Origin: CAZBLP01 sp964492825
GTDB taxonomy: Bacteria > DYJV01
DNA length: 64,000 nucleotides
Assembly: GCA_964492825.1 (NCBI GenBank)
Contig: CAZBLP010000001.1
Span: 1 to 64,000, forward strand
Direction of reading: 5' to 3'
The stretch's first letter is position 1. Each line of letters starts with the position of its first letter. Positions 15,620 through 23,591 of the stretch are shown in pieces. The notes under the pieces are model-generated. The model had not been told where the DNA came from. It worked only from the letters and a program-made list of their open reading frames with translations, and did not search any database. A program made the translations under genes and the position numbers.

Positions 15620-17651
15620 TATTCAAAAAGAGATTAAAAGGCTCAGAAAAGAGATAGAACATCACAATTATTGTTACTATGTCCTTGATAAGCCTGAAAT
15701 CAGCGATTTTGAATATGACAACCTATTTAAAAAATTATTGGATTTGGAGAATAGGTATCCTCAATATAAATCACCTTTTTCACCAACTCAGAGAGTCGGC
15801 GCTCCACCTTTGGATAAATTCGGCAAAGTTGTTCATGCTGTGCCCATGCTGTCACTTTCCAATGCATTTAATAAAAACGATTTAATAGATTTTCATAACA
15901 GAGTTGCAAGATTATTACCTGATGAAAAAATAGAATATATTGTAGAGCCTAAAATAGACGGATTAGCTGTGGAATTAATCTATGAAAACAATATTTTTGT
16001 AAAAGGTGCCACACGTGGAGACGGAATTACCGGAGAAGATGTTACCTTAAATTTAAAAACAATTAAATCAATACCGTTAAAATTGGAAGATAACGAATAT
16101 AAGTTTTCAATTCTTGAAATCAGAGGTGAAGTTTTTCTTACAAAAAAACAATTTTTAAAAATAAATGAAGAACGTGAAAAAGAAGGTTTACCTCTTTTTG
16201 CAAACCCGAGAAATTGTGCTGCCGGTTCTCTCAGGCAGTTAAACTCTGAAGAAACAGCTAAAAGGAACTTGAATATTTTTGTTTATGGTAAGGGTAGGGT
16301 GGAAGGTGTGGAAATATTTTCCCAATGGGAGTTTATTAATATTCTTAAAAAGCTTAAATTTAATGTAAATCCTTTAATAAAAAGGTTTGATAAAATTACA
16401 GAAGCCATTGATTACTGCCTATATATTGAAGAGAATAGAAATTCTCTGCCTTATGAAATTGACGGAGCTGTTATAAAAGTTAATAATTTTATTCAGCAGG
16501 AAAAGTTGGGAAATGTGGCAAGATTTCCAAGGTGGGCAATAGCGTATAAATTTAGAGAAGCAGAAGAGATTACAAAATTAATAGATGTTAAGGTACAGGT
16601 TGGCAGGACAGGAATATTAACTCCAGTGGCAGTTTTAACTCCCGTTAATATTAAAGGGGTTGAGGTTTCAAGGGCTACACTTCACAATTTTGATGAAATA
16701 AAAGCAAAAGATATTAAAATAGGTGATTTTGTTTATGTAAAAAGAGCCGGAGATGTAATTCCGGAAATTATAGGCCCTGTTTTAGAAAAAAGAGATGGAA
16801 GCGAAATAGAAATTACTGTTCCTGATAAATGCCCTGTTTGTAGTGGTGAAATATACAGAGAACCAGGAGAGGTTAATTACAGATGCATATCAAGTTTAAG
16901 CTGTGCAGCTCAGGTTAAAGGTAAAATAAAACATTTTGTTTCCAAAAATTGTATGAACATAAACGGTTTTGGCGAAAGAATAGTGGAGGTGTTTGTAGAA
17001 AAAGGTTTAATAAAGGATATTGCAGATATATATTATCTTCAGATTGATGACATACTGAACTTAGACAGATTTGCTTTAAAATCAGCTACAAATTTAATAA
17101 AAAGCATAAACCAAAGTAAGAAAAATACTCTATGGAGGCTTATAAACGGGCTTGGTATCAGATATGTAGGTGAGGAGATTTCGAAAATTCTTGCTAAGAA
17201 TTTTATTAGCCTTGATAAAATTATTTCAGCTGATATAGCCCAGATTGAAAATGCAGTTTATAAAAAAAATATAAAAACAACCAGAAAATCATTGAAAATT
17301 GCTGAAAATATAGTGAAGTTTTTTAATGAAGAACACAATTTGAGAGTAATTGAAAAATTAAAAGCAGCAGGTTTAAATTTTAAGGAATATGAACTTGTTG
17401 GCAATGATAGTGATAAACTGTTGAATGGGTTAAGTTTTGTGCTTACAGGTACATTAAGAGAATACTCAAGAAATGAAGCTAAAAATATTATAGAAACCCT
17501 CGGAGGTAAAGTATTATCAGCAGTTTCAGGCAGAGTTGATTATGTTGTTGCAGGTGAGTTGCCGGGAAGCAAACTTAATAAAGCAAAAAAATTAGGTATA
17601 AAGATTTTAAATGAAGATGAATTTTTAGCAATGTTAAAAGATAAATCATAG
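15612..17651 (+). CDS. ligA: NAD-dependent DNA ligase
   Basis: At 679 residues it is the standard length for LigA. The adenylation domain contains VEPKIDGLAVELIY, where the Lys of KxDG becomes adenylated from NAD, and IGDFVYVKRAGDVIPEI marks the OB-fold. A four-Cys zinc finger (CPVC...CISSLSC), helix-hairpin-helix repeats and a C-terminal BRCT domain with GLSFVLTGTL follow. It seals nicks in replication and repair. It is coupled to the aminotransferase upstream. Confidence 0.97.
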   Translation: MNNIQKEIKRLRKEIEHHNYCYYVLDKPEISDFEYDNLFKKLLDLENRYPQYKSPFSPTQRVGAPPLDKFGKVVHAVPMLSLSNAFNKNDLIDFHNRVARLLPDEKIEYIVEPKIDGLAVELIYENNIFVKGATRGDGITGEDVTLNLKTIKSIPLKLEDNEYKFSILEIRGEVFLTKKQFLKINEEREKEGLPLFANPRNCAAGSLRQLNSEETAKRNLNIFVYGKGRVEGVEIFSQWEFINILKKLKFNVNPLIKRFDKITEAIDYCLYIEENRNSLPYEIDGAVIKVNNFIQQEKLGNVARFPRWAIAYKFREAEEITKLIDVKVQVGRTGILTPVAVLTPVNIKGVEVSRATLHNFDEIKAKDIKIGDFVYVKRAGDVIPEIIGPVLEKRDGSEIEITVPDKCPVCSGEIYREPGEVNYRCISSLSCAAQVKGKIKHFVSKNCMNINGFGERIVEVFVEKGLIKDIADIYYLQIDDILNLDRFALKSATNLIKSINQSKKNTLWRLINGLGIRYVGEEISKILAKNFISLDKIISADIAQIENAVYKKNIKTTRKSLKIAENIVKFFNEEHNLRVIEKLKAAGLNFKEYELVGNDSDKLLNGLSFVLTGTLREYSRNEAKNIIETLGGKVLSAVSGRVDYVVAGELPGSKLNKAKKLGIKILNEDEFLAMLKDKS

Positions 17652-17671
17652 CTCTCAGGATTTTCTGAGAG
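17652..17671 (+). terminator. Hairpin between ligA and cooS without U-tract
   Basis: CTCTCAG (17652-17658) and CTGAGAG (17665-17671) form a perfect 7-bp stem starting directly after the ligA stop codon. AATAAATTA follows rather than a T-run, so it may attenuate or process the transcript instead of ending it. cooS begins 22 bases later. Confidence 0.45.
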
Positions 17672-17692
17672 AATAAATTAAGGGAGGTTGTT

Positions 17693-19591
17693 ATGAAAAA
17701 TAAAAGCTTTGACCCTGCTGGACAAAAAATGATTGATTTTGGAGAAAAAAATAATTTTGAATTAGTATGGGACAGATTGGAAAAGCAGCAGCCTCAATGT
17801 GGTTTTGGAGAACTTGGAGTATGTTGCAGAAACTGTGTTATGGGACCGTGCAGAATCGACCCTTTTGGCGAAGGACCTGACAAAGGTGTTTGCGGTGCCA
17901 CTGCTGATACAATTGTTGCAAGAAATATAATAAGAATGATTGCAGCAGGTGCAGCAGCACATTCTGACCATGGCAGAAGGCCGGCTATGCTTTTAAAAGA
18001 GGTAGGAGAAAAGGTTAATAAAAATTATGAAATAAAAGATGAAACCAAGTTATTAAATGTTGCTAAAAAATTAGGAATTAAGACAGAGAACAAGGATAAA
18101 TTTCAATTGGCAAAAGAAGTTGCTGAAACAGCACTTAATGATTATGGCAAGCAGGATTCAAAACCTATAAAATTTTTGGAATCTTATGCTCCGAGATTAA
18201 CAGATAAACTTTTGAATTTAGAGAAAATTCTCTATGAAAAAACAGGTAAAATAATGGGGCTGGTTCCGAGAAATATTGACAGGGAAATTGTTGATATTAT
18301 GCATAGGACGCATATTGGTGTTGATAATGACCCGTTATCTCTGATTTTGCAGGGCATCAGAGCATCTCTTGGAGATGGCTGGGGTGGCTCGTTAATTGCC
18401 ACTGAATGTCAGGATATTTTATTTGGTACACCAAAAGTACACTCTGTTTATGCAAATTTAGGTGTTCTTTCAGAAAATGAGGTTAACATTGTTATTCATG
18501 GTCATGAGCCGGTACTGTCTGAAAAAATAGTTGAGGTAGCTTTAAGAAAAGAATCAATTGAGTATGCAAAGTCAAAAGGTGCAGATGGTATAAATATTGC
18601 CGGCATGTGCTGTACAGGTAATGAAATACTTATGAGACATAATGTGCCAATAGCCGGAAACGAGCTTCATCAAGAGCTTGCAGTTTTAACAGGTGCTGTA
18701 GAAGCAATGATAGTTGATGTGCAATGTATTTTTCCTGCTCTTTCAAATCTTACAAAATGTTTTCATACAAAGTTTATTTCCACAAGTGATCAGGCAATGT
18801 TTCCAGGAGCTGAGCATATTCAATTTGAAGAAGAGAAAGCAAATGAGATTGCAGAAAAAATAGTGAAAATAGCAATTGAGAATTTTGCAAACAGAGACAA
18901 AAACAGAATAAACATTCCTGAAGAGCAAAACGAAGCTGTTGTAGGATTTAGTGTTGAGCAGATTTTAGAAGCTTTAGGCGGTACACCGGAACCTCTGATT
19001 AATGCAATAAAAGATGGTCAAATAAAAGGAATTGTAGGTATAGTAGGATGTAATAATCCTAAAGTGGAGCAGGATTATTATCATATAAATCTTGCAAAAG
19101 AGCTTATAAAAAGGGATATTTTAGTAATAGGCACAGGATGCTGGGCAATTGCAATGGCAAAAGCAGGGCTTTTATCTGTTGATGCTGCACAAAATGCAGG
19201 AGAAGGATTAAAGTCTGTATGCAATGCTTTGAAAATACCTCCTTTTTTACACATGGGAAGTTGTGTTGATTGCAGCAGAATGCTTGTAATAGCTTGTGCT
19301 GTTGCTGATACATTAAATGTAGAAATAAGTGACCTGCCTCTATTTGGCTCAGCTCCTGAATGGATGACTGAAAAAGCTGTTTCAATAGGTACATACTTTG
19401 TTGCAAGTGGTATCCCTGTCCATCTTTGGCCGATTCCTCCTGTATTAGGCGGGAAGGAAGTTGTTAAAATTTTAACTGAAACAGCAAAAGATGTATTTGG
19501 CGGCTATTTTGTTATTGAAAGTGATATTAAAAAAGCCGTGGATATAATGGAATCTCATATTTTAGAGAAAAGAAAAGCATTGGGAATTTAA
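17693..19591 (+). CDS. cooS: Anaerobic nickel carbon-monoxide dehydrogenase catalytic subunit
   Basis: This 632-residue Ni-Fe-S CO dehydrogenase oxidises CO to CO2 and passes two electrons to CooF. The N-terminal cluster region CGFGELGVCCRNCVMGPCR with GVCGAT holds the D- and B-cluster cysteines. C-cluster and active-site elements follow in order: IHGHEPVLSEK (catalytic His), GMCCTGNEI, GIVGCNNPK, GTGCWAIAMAKAG and HMGSCVDCSRML. All look intact. GGGAGG precedes the ATG. It heads a tight set with an FAD oxidoreductase (2-base gap) and cooF. No cooC nickel-insertion gene and no energy-converting hydrogenase are nearby, so the electrons probably go to NAD(P) or another cytoplasmic acceptor, which is inference from context. 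Confidence 0.96.
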   Translation: MKNKSFDPAGQKMIDFGEKNNFELVWDRLEKQQPQCGFGELGVCCRNCVMGPCRIDPFGEGPDKGVCGATADTIVARNIIRMIAAGAAAHSDHGRRPAMLLKEVGEKVNKNYEIKDETKLLNVAKKLGIKTENKDKFQLAKEVAETALNDYGKQDSKPIKFLESYAPRLTDKLLNLEKILYEKTGKIMGLVPRNIDREIVDIMHRTHIGVDNDPLSLILQGIRASLGDGWGGSLIATECQDILFGTPKVHSVYANLGVLSENEVNIVIHGHEPVLSEKIVEVALRKESIEYAKSKGADGINIAGMCCTGNEILMRHNVPIAGNELHQELAVLTGAVEAMIVDVQCIFPALSNLTKCFHTKFISTSDQAMFPGAEHIQFEEEKANEIAEKIVKIAIENFANRDKNRINIPEEQNEAVVGFSVEQILEALGGTPEPLINAIKDGQIKGIVGIVGCNNPKVEQDYYHINLAKELIKRDILVIGTGCWAIAMAKAGLLSVDAAQNAGEGLKSVCNALKIPPFLHMGSCVDCSRMLVIACAVADTLNVEISDLPLFGSAPEWMTEKAVSIGTYFVASGIPVHLWPIPPVLGGKEVVKILTETAKDVFGGYFVIESDIKKAVDIMESHILEKRKALGI

Positions 19592-19593
19592 AA

Positions 19594-20772
19594 ATGAAAA
19601 GATACGTTATTATAGGCTGCGGCAATGCAGGTGTTAAAGCTGCTGTTAAAATTAAGGAAATTGAAAAACATGCCCTGATTACCGTAATTACAGACGAAGA
19701 TTATCCTCCATACTGCAGATGTTTGTTAACGTATTTTATTGAAAACAAGATTAATGACGAGTTTTTATTTCAAGAAGGCAGGCAGATAATTAAAAATAAC
19801 AATATTGAATTTATACAAAATGTTAAAGTCCAAGAGGTAGATGCTAATAAATCGGAGATTTTTCTTAGCAATAACCGAAAATTAGGTTTTGATAAATTGT
19901 TAATTTCCACAGGAGGAGAGCCATCTTTGCCAAAGTTCAAATACAACGAAGGTTTGCCGGTGTTTACTTTAAGAAAGTTTGAAGATGCGTTGAAAATCAA
20001 GGATGCTTTTAAAAAAGGTGACACTGCTGTAATTGAAGGAGGCGGGCTTGTAAGCCTTAAAACTCTTCTTGCATTAAATGAAATCGGAGTTAAAATCAAA
20101 TGGATAGTTAAATCTGAGTATATTTTATCATTTTTGGTTGACAGGTTTTCAGCTGAATTTATTAAATCATTGATTGTTGAAAATAAAGGTATTGAAATTT
20201 ACAATAACGAATCTATTGAGGATGTTACAAAAACAAATAGTGCTCTTATTGTTAAAACAGATAAAGGCAGAGAAATTAAAGCTTCAGGTGTTGTTGTAGG
20301 AAAGGGCGTTAAACCAAAAAAATTAAATTTTAACAGAGCTGTTAAATTTGAGGATGGGTATATTACAAATGAATACCTTGAAACAACTGTTCCCAATATA
20401 TATGCTGCTGGAGATTGCAATATTGTGTTTGATGTTGCACATGAAAAGAATTGGAAAGTCCCTCTTTGGCCATTAGCAGGAGAGCAGGGGATTTGCGCTG
20501 CAATTAACATGGTAAAAGGAAATAGTATGAAATACATTTCTGCTGTACCTGTAAACTCATTTTCAATATTTGAAAACAAGATTATTGCAGGTGGAAAGAA
20601 AAAACTCAATCCTGATGAAGTGGACTTATTTTCTGAAAAAGTGTATATAAATAAAGGGAAAAAAATTTTTAAAAAATTTATTTACAAATATGACCAATTA
20701 AAAGGATATGTTTTGGTAAATGATATTTCAAGTGCCGGGAAATATTATTGGAAAGTAAAGAATAGCAATTAA
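19594..20772 (+). CDS. CODH-associated FAD/NAD(P)-dependent oxidoreductase
   Basis: This 392-residue two-dinucleotide-binding flavoprotein has GCGNAGVKAA at the N-terminus for FAD, a second glycine-rich element in AVIEGGGLVSLKTL for NAD(P), and the FAD-ribityl motif IYAAGDCNIVFD. YPPYCRCLLTYF contains a CxC pair near the isoalloxazine side. It belongs to the NADH oxidase/nitrite reductase-like group found next to cooS in the CODH-NOR-CooF arrangement. It probably moves electrons from CO via CooF to NAD(P). It starts 2 bases after cooS and ends 13 bases before cooF. Confidence 0.85.
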   Translation: MKRYVIIGCGNAGVKAAVKIKEIEKHALITVITDEDYPPYCRCLLTYFIENKINDEFLFQEGRQIIKNNNIEFIQNVKVQEVDANKSEIFLSNNRKLGFDKLLISTGGEPSLPKFKYNEGLPVFTLRKFEDALKIKDAFKKGDTAVIEGGGLVSLKTLLALNEIGVKIKWIVKSEYILSFLVDRFSAEFIKSLIVENKGIEIYNNESIEDVTKTNSALIVKTDKGREIKASGVVVGKGVKPKKLNFNRAVKFEDGYITNEYLETTVPNIYAAGDCNIVFDVAHEKNWKVPLWPLAGEQGICAAINMVKGNSMKYISAVPVNSFSIFENKIIAGGKKKLNPDEVDLFSEKVYINKGKKIFKKFIYKYDQLKGYVLVNDISSAGKYYWKVKNSN

Positions 20773-20785
20773 ACGGAGGCATAAA

Positions 20786-21277
20786 ATGAAAGAAATCACA
20801 ATAGATATATCAAAATGCACAGGTTGCAAATCTTGTGAAATTGCATGCAGAGTAGAACATTCTTTAAGCAAAAATCTTTTTACAGCTATTTCAGAAGATA
20901 AACTTCCTCAAAAAAGGGTCTTTGTAGAAACAAACGGAATTAATAAAATTCCTATTCAGTGCAGGAATTGCGAGGACAGTCCATGCATTACAGCATGTAT
21001 GACAGGAGCAATGCACAAAGACAGCAGAGGGATTGCAATTTGCGATGAATACAAATGTATAGGCTGTTTTATGTGTATAATGGTATGTCCTTTTGGAGTA
21101 ATAAATATCAGCAGGTATGAAAAAAAGGTTCTGAAATGTGACAGATGCCCTGACAGGGATATACCTGCATGTGTGAATGCCTGTCCAACAGGAGCAATAA
21201 AATATGAAGAGGTTGATGAATTTGTATATAACAAAAGAAAAGGATTTGTTAACAGTATTGAGCTAAGTAGCTTTTGA
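20786..21277 (+). CDS. cooF: CooF-type four-cluster ferredoxin
   Basis: This 163-residue polyferredoxin has sixteen cysteines in four groups: CTGCKSCEIAC, CRNCEDSPCITAC, CIGCFMCIMVC and CDRCPDRDIPACVNAC. These would bind four [4Fe-4S] clusters, as in CooF and HycB/DmsB electron-transfer subunits. It is the expected electron acceptor of CooS. CGGAGG lies upstream of the ATG. No Tat signal or membrane anchor is present, so it is cytoplasmic. Because the redox neighbour is a flavoprotein rather than a hydrogenase, it likely couples CO oxidation to NAD(P) reduction. Confidence 0.92.
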   Translation: MKEITIDISKCTGCKSCEIACRVEHSLSKNLFTAISEDKLPQKRVFVETNGINKIPIQCRNCEDSPCITACMTGAMHKDSRGIAICDEYKCIGCFMCIMVCPFGVINISRYEKKVLKCDRCPDRDIPACVNACPTGAIKYEEVDEFVYNKRKGFVNSIELSSF

Positions 21278-21334
21278 TTAAGTTGTAAACTTTTATGTTT
21301 GAAATCTTGTATTGAAAGAATCGAGGTGATTATT

Positions 21335-21532
21335 TTGAAAATAAATGAAATAAGAAAAATTGCAAAAAAAATGGATATTAATTCCTTTGGCTTAAGTAAA
21401 ATTGTTCTTGTAAGGAAAGTTCAGGAAAAAGAAGGTAATTTACAATGTTTTGCAACAGAAAGGATTTTAGATTGTCCTGAGGAAAAATGTTTATGGCGAG
21501 AAGATTGTCTTGTTTTATATGAAAGACAATAA
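21335..21532 (+). CDS. Small SAP/Rho-N-like protein with four-cysteine tail
   Basis: This 65-residue protein starts at TTG 21335, supported by GAGGTG 6-7 bases upstream; the frame is open upstream but has no better start. The N-terminal half (KINEIRKIAKKMDINSFGLS) looks like a helix-extended-loop-helix of the SAP/Rho N-terminal type, a nucleic-acid-binding fold. The C-terminal half has cysteines at 38, 47, 52 and 58 (ILDCPEEKCLWREDC), a plausible metal site. Similar small SAP-like Cys proteins occur in anaerobic proteobacteria; I do not know a function. It lies 57 bases after cooF and may be its last operon member. Confidence 0.6.
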   Translation: MKINEIRKIAKKMDINSFGLSKIVLVRKVQEKEGNLQCFATERILDCPEEKCLWREDCLVLYERQ

Positions 21533-21617
21533 GAAATTTTAAACAATTCAACAATGGAAGCTCCTGTTAGAAACAGAAAATATTTCTGCTAATCTGAAAA
21601 ATTACAATAATTTTGTC

Positions 21618-21646
21618 TTGATTTTCTCATAGTATCAGAGTAAATT
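21618..21646 (+). promoter_or_regulatory. Promoter of the CoA-transferase/GNAT gene, possibly leaderless
   Basis: TTGATT (21618-21623) and TAAATT (21641-21646) are spaced by 17 bases. The predicted start falls at about 21653, which is the A of the ATG. No Shine-Dalgarno sequence is visible before this ATG, consistent with a leaderless message. Confidence 0.5.
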
Positions 21647-21652
21647 ATTAGT

Positions 21653-23518
21653 ATGTTTCAAATAGATGAATATAAAAGAAAATTAATAGATTTTAAAAGT
21701 TTTTTAGAGCTGTTTAAGAATGGAGATTCCATATTTATTCATAGCGGTGCTGCTGAACCTTATGTTTTGCTTCAAATGTTGTCAGAATCAAACCTTGTTG
21801 ATTTGGACTTTTACCAGCTATATTCCATAAGAAATTCTAATTTCTCAAAGGAAAAGTTATTTGAAAATCATAATTACAGAAATTTTTTTGTAAGTGAGGA
21901 GTCAAAATCAGCCACTCATAAAGGAATAGTGGATTATGTTCCTATTAATCTTTCCCAGATTCCGCTTCTTTTTGACCAACACAGAATAGCTTTGGATTTT
22001 GCTTTGATTCAGGTATCAAAACCTGATAACAACGGTTTTTTCAGTCTTGGAACAAATGTGGATATTTCAAAATCAGCAGTGAAAAATGCCATGAAAGTTG
22101 TTGCACAGGTTAATTTCAATATGCCAAGGACATTGGGAGATTCTTTTATACATCTTAAAGATATAGATTATATTATTGAGCATGACAGTGATTTACTTGA
22201 ATTTAATCAGGAAGAGGAAGATTTTGAAAGAGCTTTAAAAGCAGCTGAAAATGCAGCAACTATTGTGGATAACTTCAGTACCATTCAGATAGGTTTTGGC
22301 AATACTACAAAATTAGTAATTAAAATGCTTTTGGAGCATAGAGGATTAGGTGTGCATTCTGAAATATTTTATGATGATTTTGTTGATTTAATCAGAAACG
22401 GCAATATTACATGTAACAGGAAAACCTTGAATACTGATAAAGTAATTGTTAGTTTTGTTCATGGAAGCAAAAAAAGTTATGAGTTTATAGATAACAATCC
22501 TTTTGTAGAATTTCACCCTGTGGATTATACTAATAATCCTCAAATAATATCACAAAATAAAAATTTTATTTCCATTAATTCTGCATTTGAAGTTGACCTT
22601 TCAGGTCAGGTAAATGCAGAAGCTATAGGATATAAAATAGAGAGCGGTATAGGCGGATTTGTGGAATTTAATTTTGGAGCTACTTTTTCAAGAGGCGGCA
22701 AATCAATTATTGTATTGCCCTCTATTTCCAAAGACGGTAAAAAATCCCGTATAGTTCCCGAAATAAAGGAGGGGTTTGGCGTTACGCTCTCAAAGGCAAA
22801 TGTTCATTATATTGTTACAGAATTCGGTTTGGCATATTTGTTTGGGAAAACCTTAAGAGAAAGAGCACTGGCTCTTATTAGCATAGCTCATCCTGATTTT
22901 AGAGAAGAATTATTTGATTTCGCCAAAAAGAAAGGTATAATTCCCTCAAATCAAATAATGCCTCTTATGGGTACAAACTATCCGAAGCAGTATGAAACTT
23001 ATTTTACAACCAAATCAGGAATAAAACTATTTGTCAGGCCTTTAAAATCTGAAGATGAAGATAACTTGAGAAGATTACTCTATTCATATTCGCTTGATAA
23101 GATTTATCAAAGATTTTTTTGCTTTATTAGAGATTTTACTCATGAAAGAACCCAATGTATGGTTAATATCAATTATGACTATGATATGGCTCTCGGATGT
23201 TTTTTTGAAGATGAGCTTGTTGCCACTGCAGGTTATTTTTATGACAGTTCCGAGCATATAGGAGAGATTGCTTTTATGGTAAAAAAAGAGTATCAGGGTT
23301 ATGGTATTGCAACTTTTTTAAATGATTATCTTAAGAAAATAGCAGAAGAAAGAGGTTTGCGAGGTTTTAAAGCTTATGTTTTAAGGCAGAATAGTGCTAT
23401 GCTTAATGTGTTTCACAAATCTGGTTATCAGCTGAAAGTTAAAGATATTTCAGATATGAATATTTTTGAGCTTGAATTATACTTTGAATATAAAAAACAA
23501 ATAAACAATAAGTTTTAA
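21653..23518 (+). CDS. Acetyl-CoA hydrolase/CoA-transferase fused to a GNAT acetyltransferase
   Basis: The 621-residue protein has two parts. Residues about 5-435 form an acetyl-CoA hydrolase/4-hydroxybutyrate CoA-transferase domain pair. The segment QVNAEAIGYKIESGIGG carries the Glu expected to form the CoA thioester, and SRGGKSIIVLPS follows. Residues about 450-605 form a GNAT domain with the acetyl-CoA motif YQGYGIATFLNDYL and the NVFHKSGY segment. The fusion is known in anaerobic bacteria. The transferase would exchange CoA between acetate and another acid, and the GNAT part may acetylate a lysine for control. It is monocistronic, and the strong hairpin downstream separates it from the convergent Mo-hydroxylase genes. 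Confidence 0.88.
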   Translation: MFQIDEYKRKLIDFKSFLELFKNGDSIFIHSGAAEPYVLLQMLSESNLVDLDFYQLYSIRNSNFSKEKLFENHNYRNFFVSEESKSATHKGIVDYVPINLSQIPLLFDQHRIALDFALIQVSKPDNNGFFSLGTNVDISKSAVKNAMKVVAQVNFNMPRTLGDSFIHLKDIDYIIEHDSDLLEFNQEEEDFERALKAAENAATIVDNFSTIQIGFGNTTKLVIKMLLEHRGLGVHSEIFYDDFVDLIRNGNITCNRKTLNTDKVIVSFVHGSKKSYEFIDNNPFVEFHPVDYTNNPQIISQNKNFISINSAFEVDLSGQVNAEAIGYKIESGIGGFVEFNFGATFSRGGKSIIVLPSISKDGKKSRIVPEIKEGFGVTLSKANVHYIVTEFGLAYLFGKTLRERALALISIAHPDFREELFDFAKKKGIIPSNQIMPLMGTNYPKQYETYFTTKSGIKLFVRPLKSEDEDNLRRLLYSYSLDKIYQRFFCFIRDFTHERTQCMVNINYDYDMALGCFFEDELVATAGYFYDSSEHIGEIAFMVKKEYQGYGIATFLNDYLKKIAEERGLRGFKAYVLRQNSAMLNVFHKSGYQLKVKDISDMNIFELELYFEYKKQINNKF

Positions 23519-23550
23519 GTAGTGAAAATTTTTTGCAGAATGTCAGGATA

Positions 23551-23586
23551 ACGAAGCAATCTTTGTTGCTACAAAGATTGCTTCGT
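23551..23586. repeat. Perfect 16-bp hairpin between convergent genes
   Basis: ACGAAGCAATCTTTGT (23551-23566) is followed by the loop TGCT and its exact reverse complement (23571-23586). It lies between two convergent stop codons and could terminate both directions, although no T-run follows on either side. The GATTGCTTCGT core resembles a palindromic repeat that I recall being dispersed in many AT-rich anaerobe genomes. Confidence 0.75.
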
Positions 23587-23591
23587 AGTGA

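Noticed and set aside
19104..19406. A 100-codon minus-strand frame inside cooS
   Set aside because: It is antisense to the conserved C-cluster region of cooS and its composition (Gln/Leu-rich) is a reverse-frame shadow.
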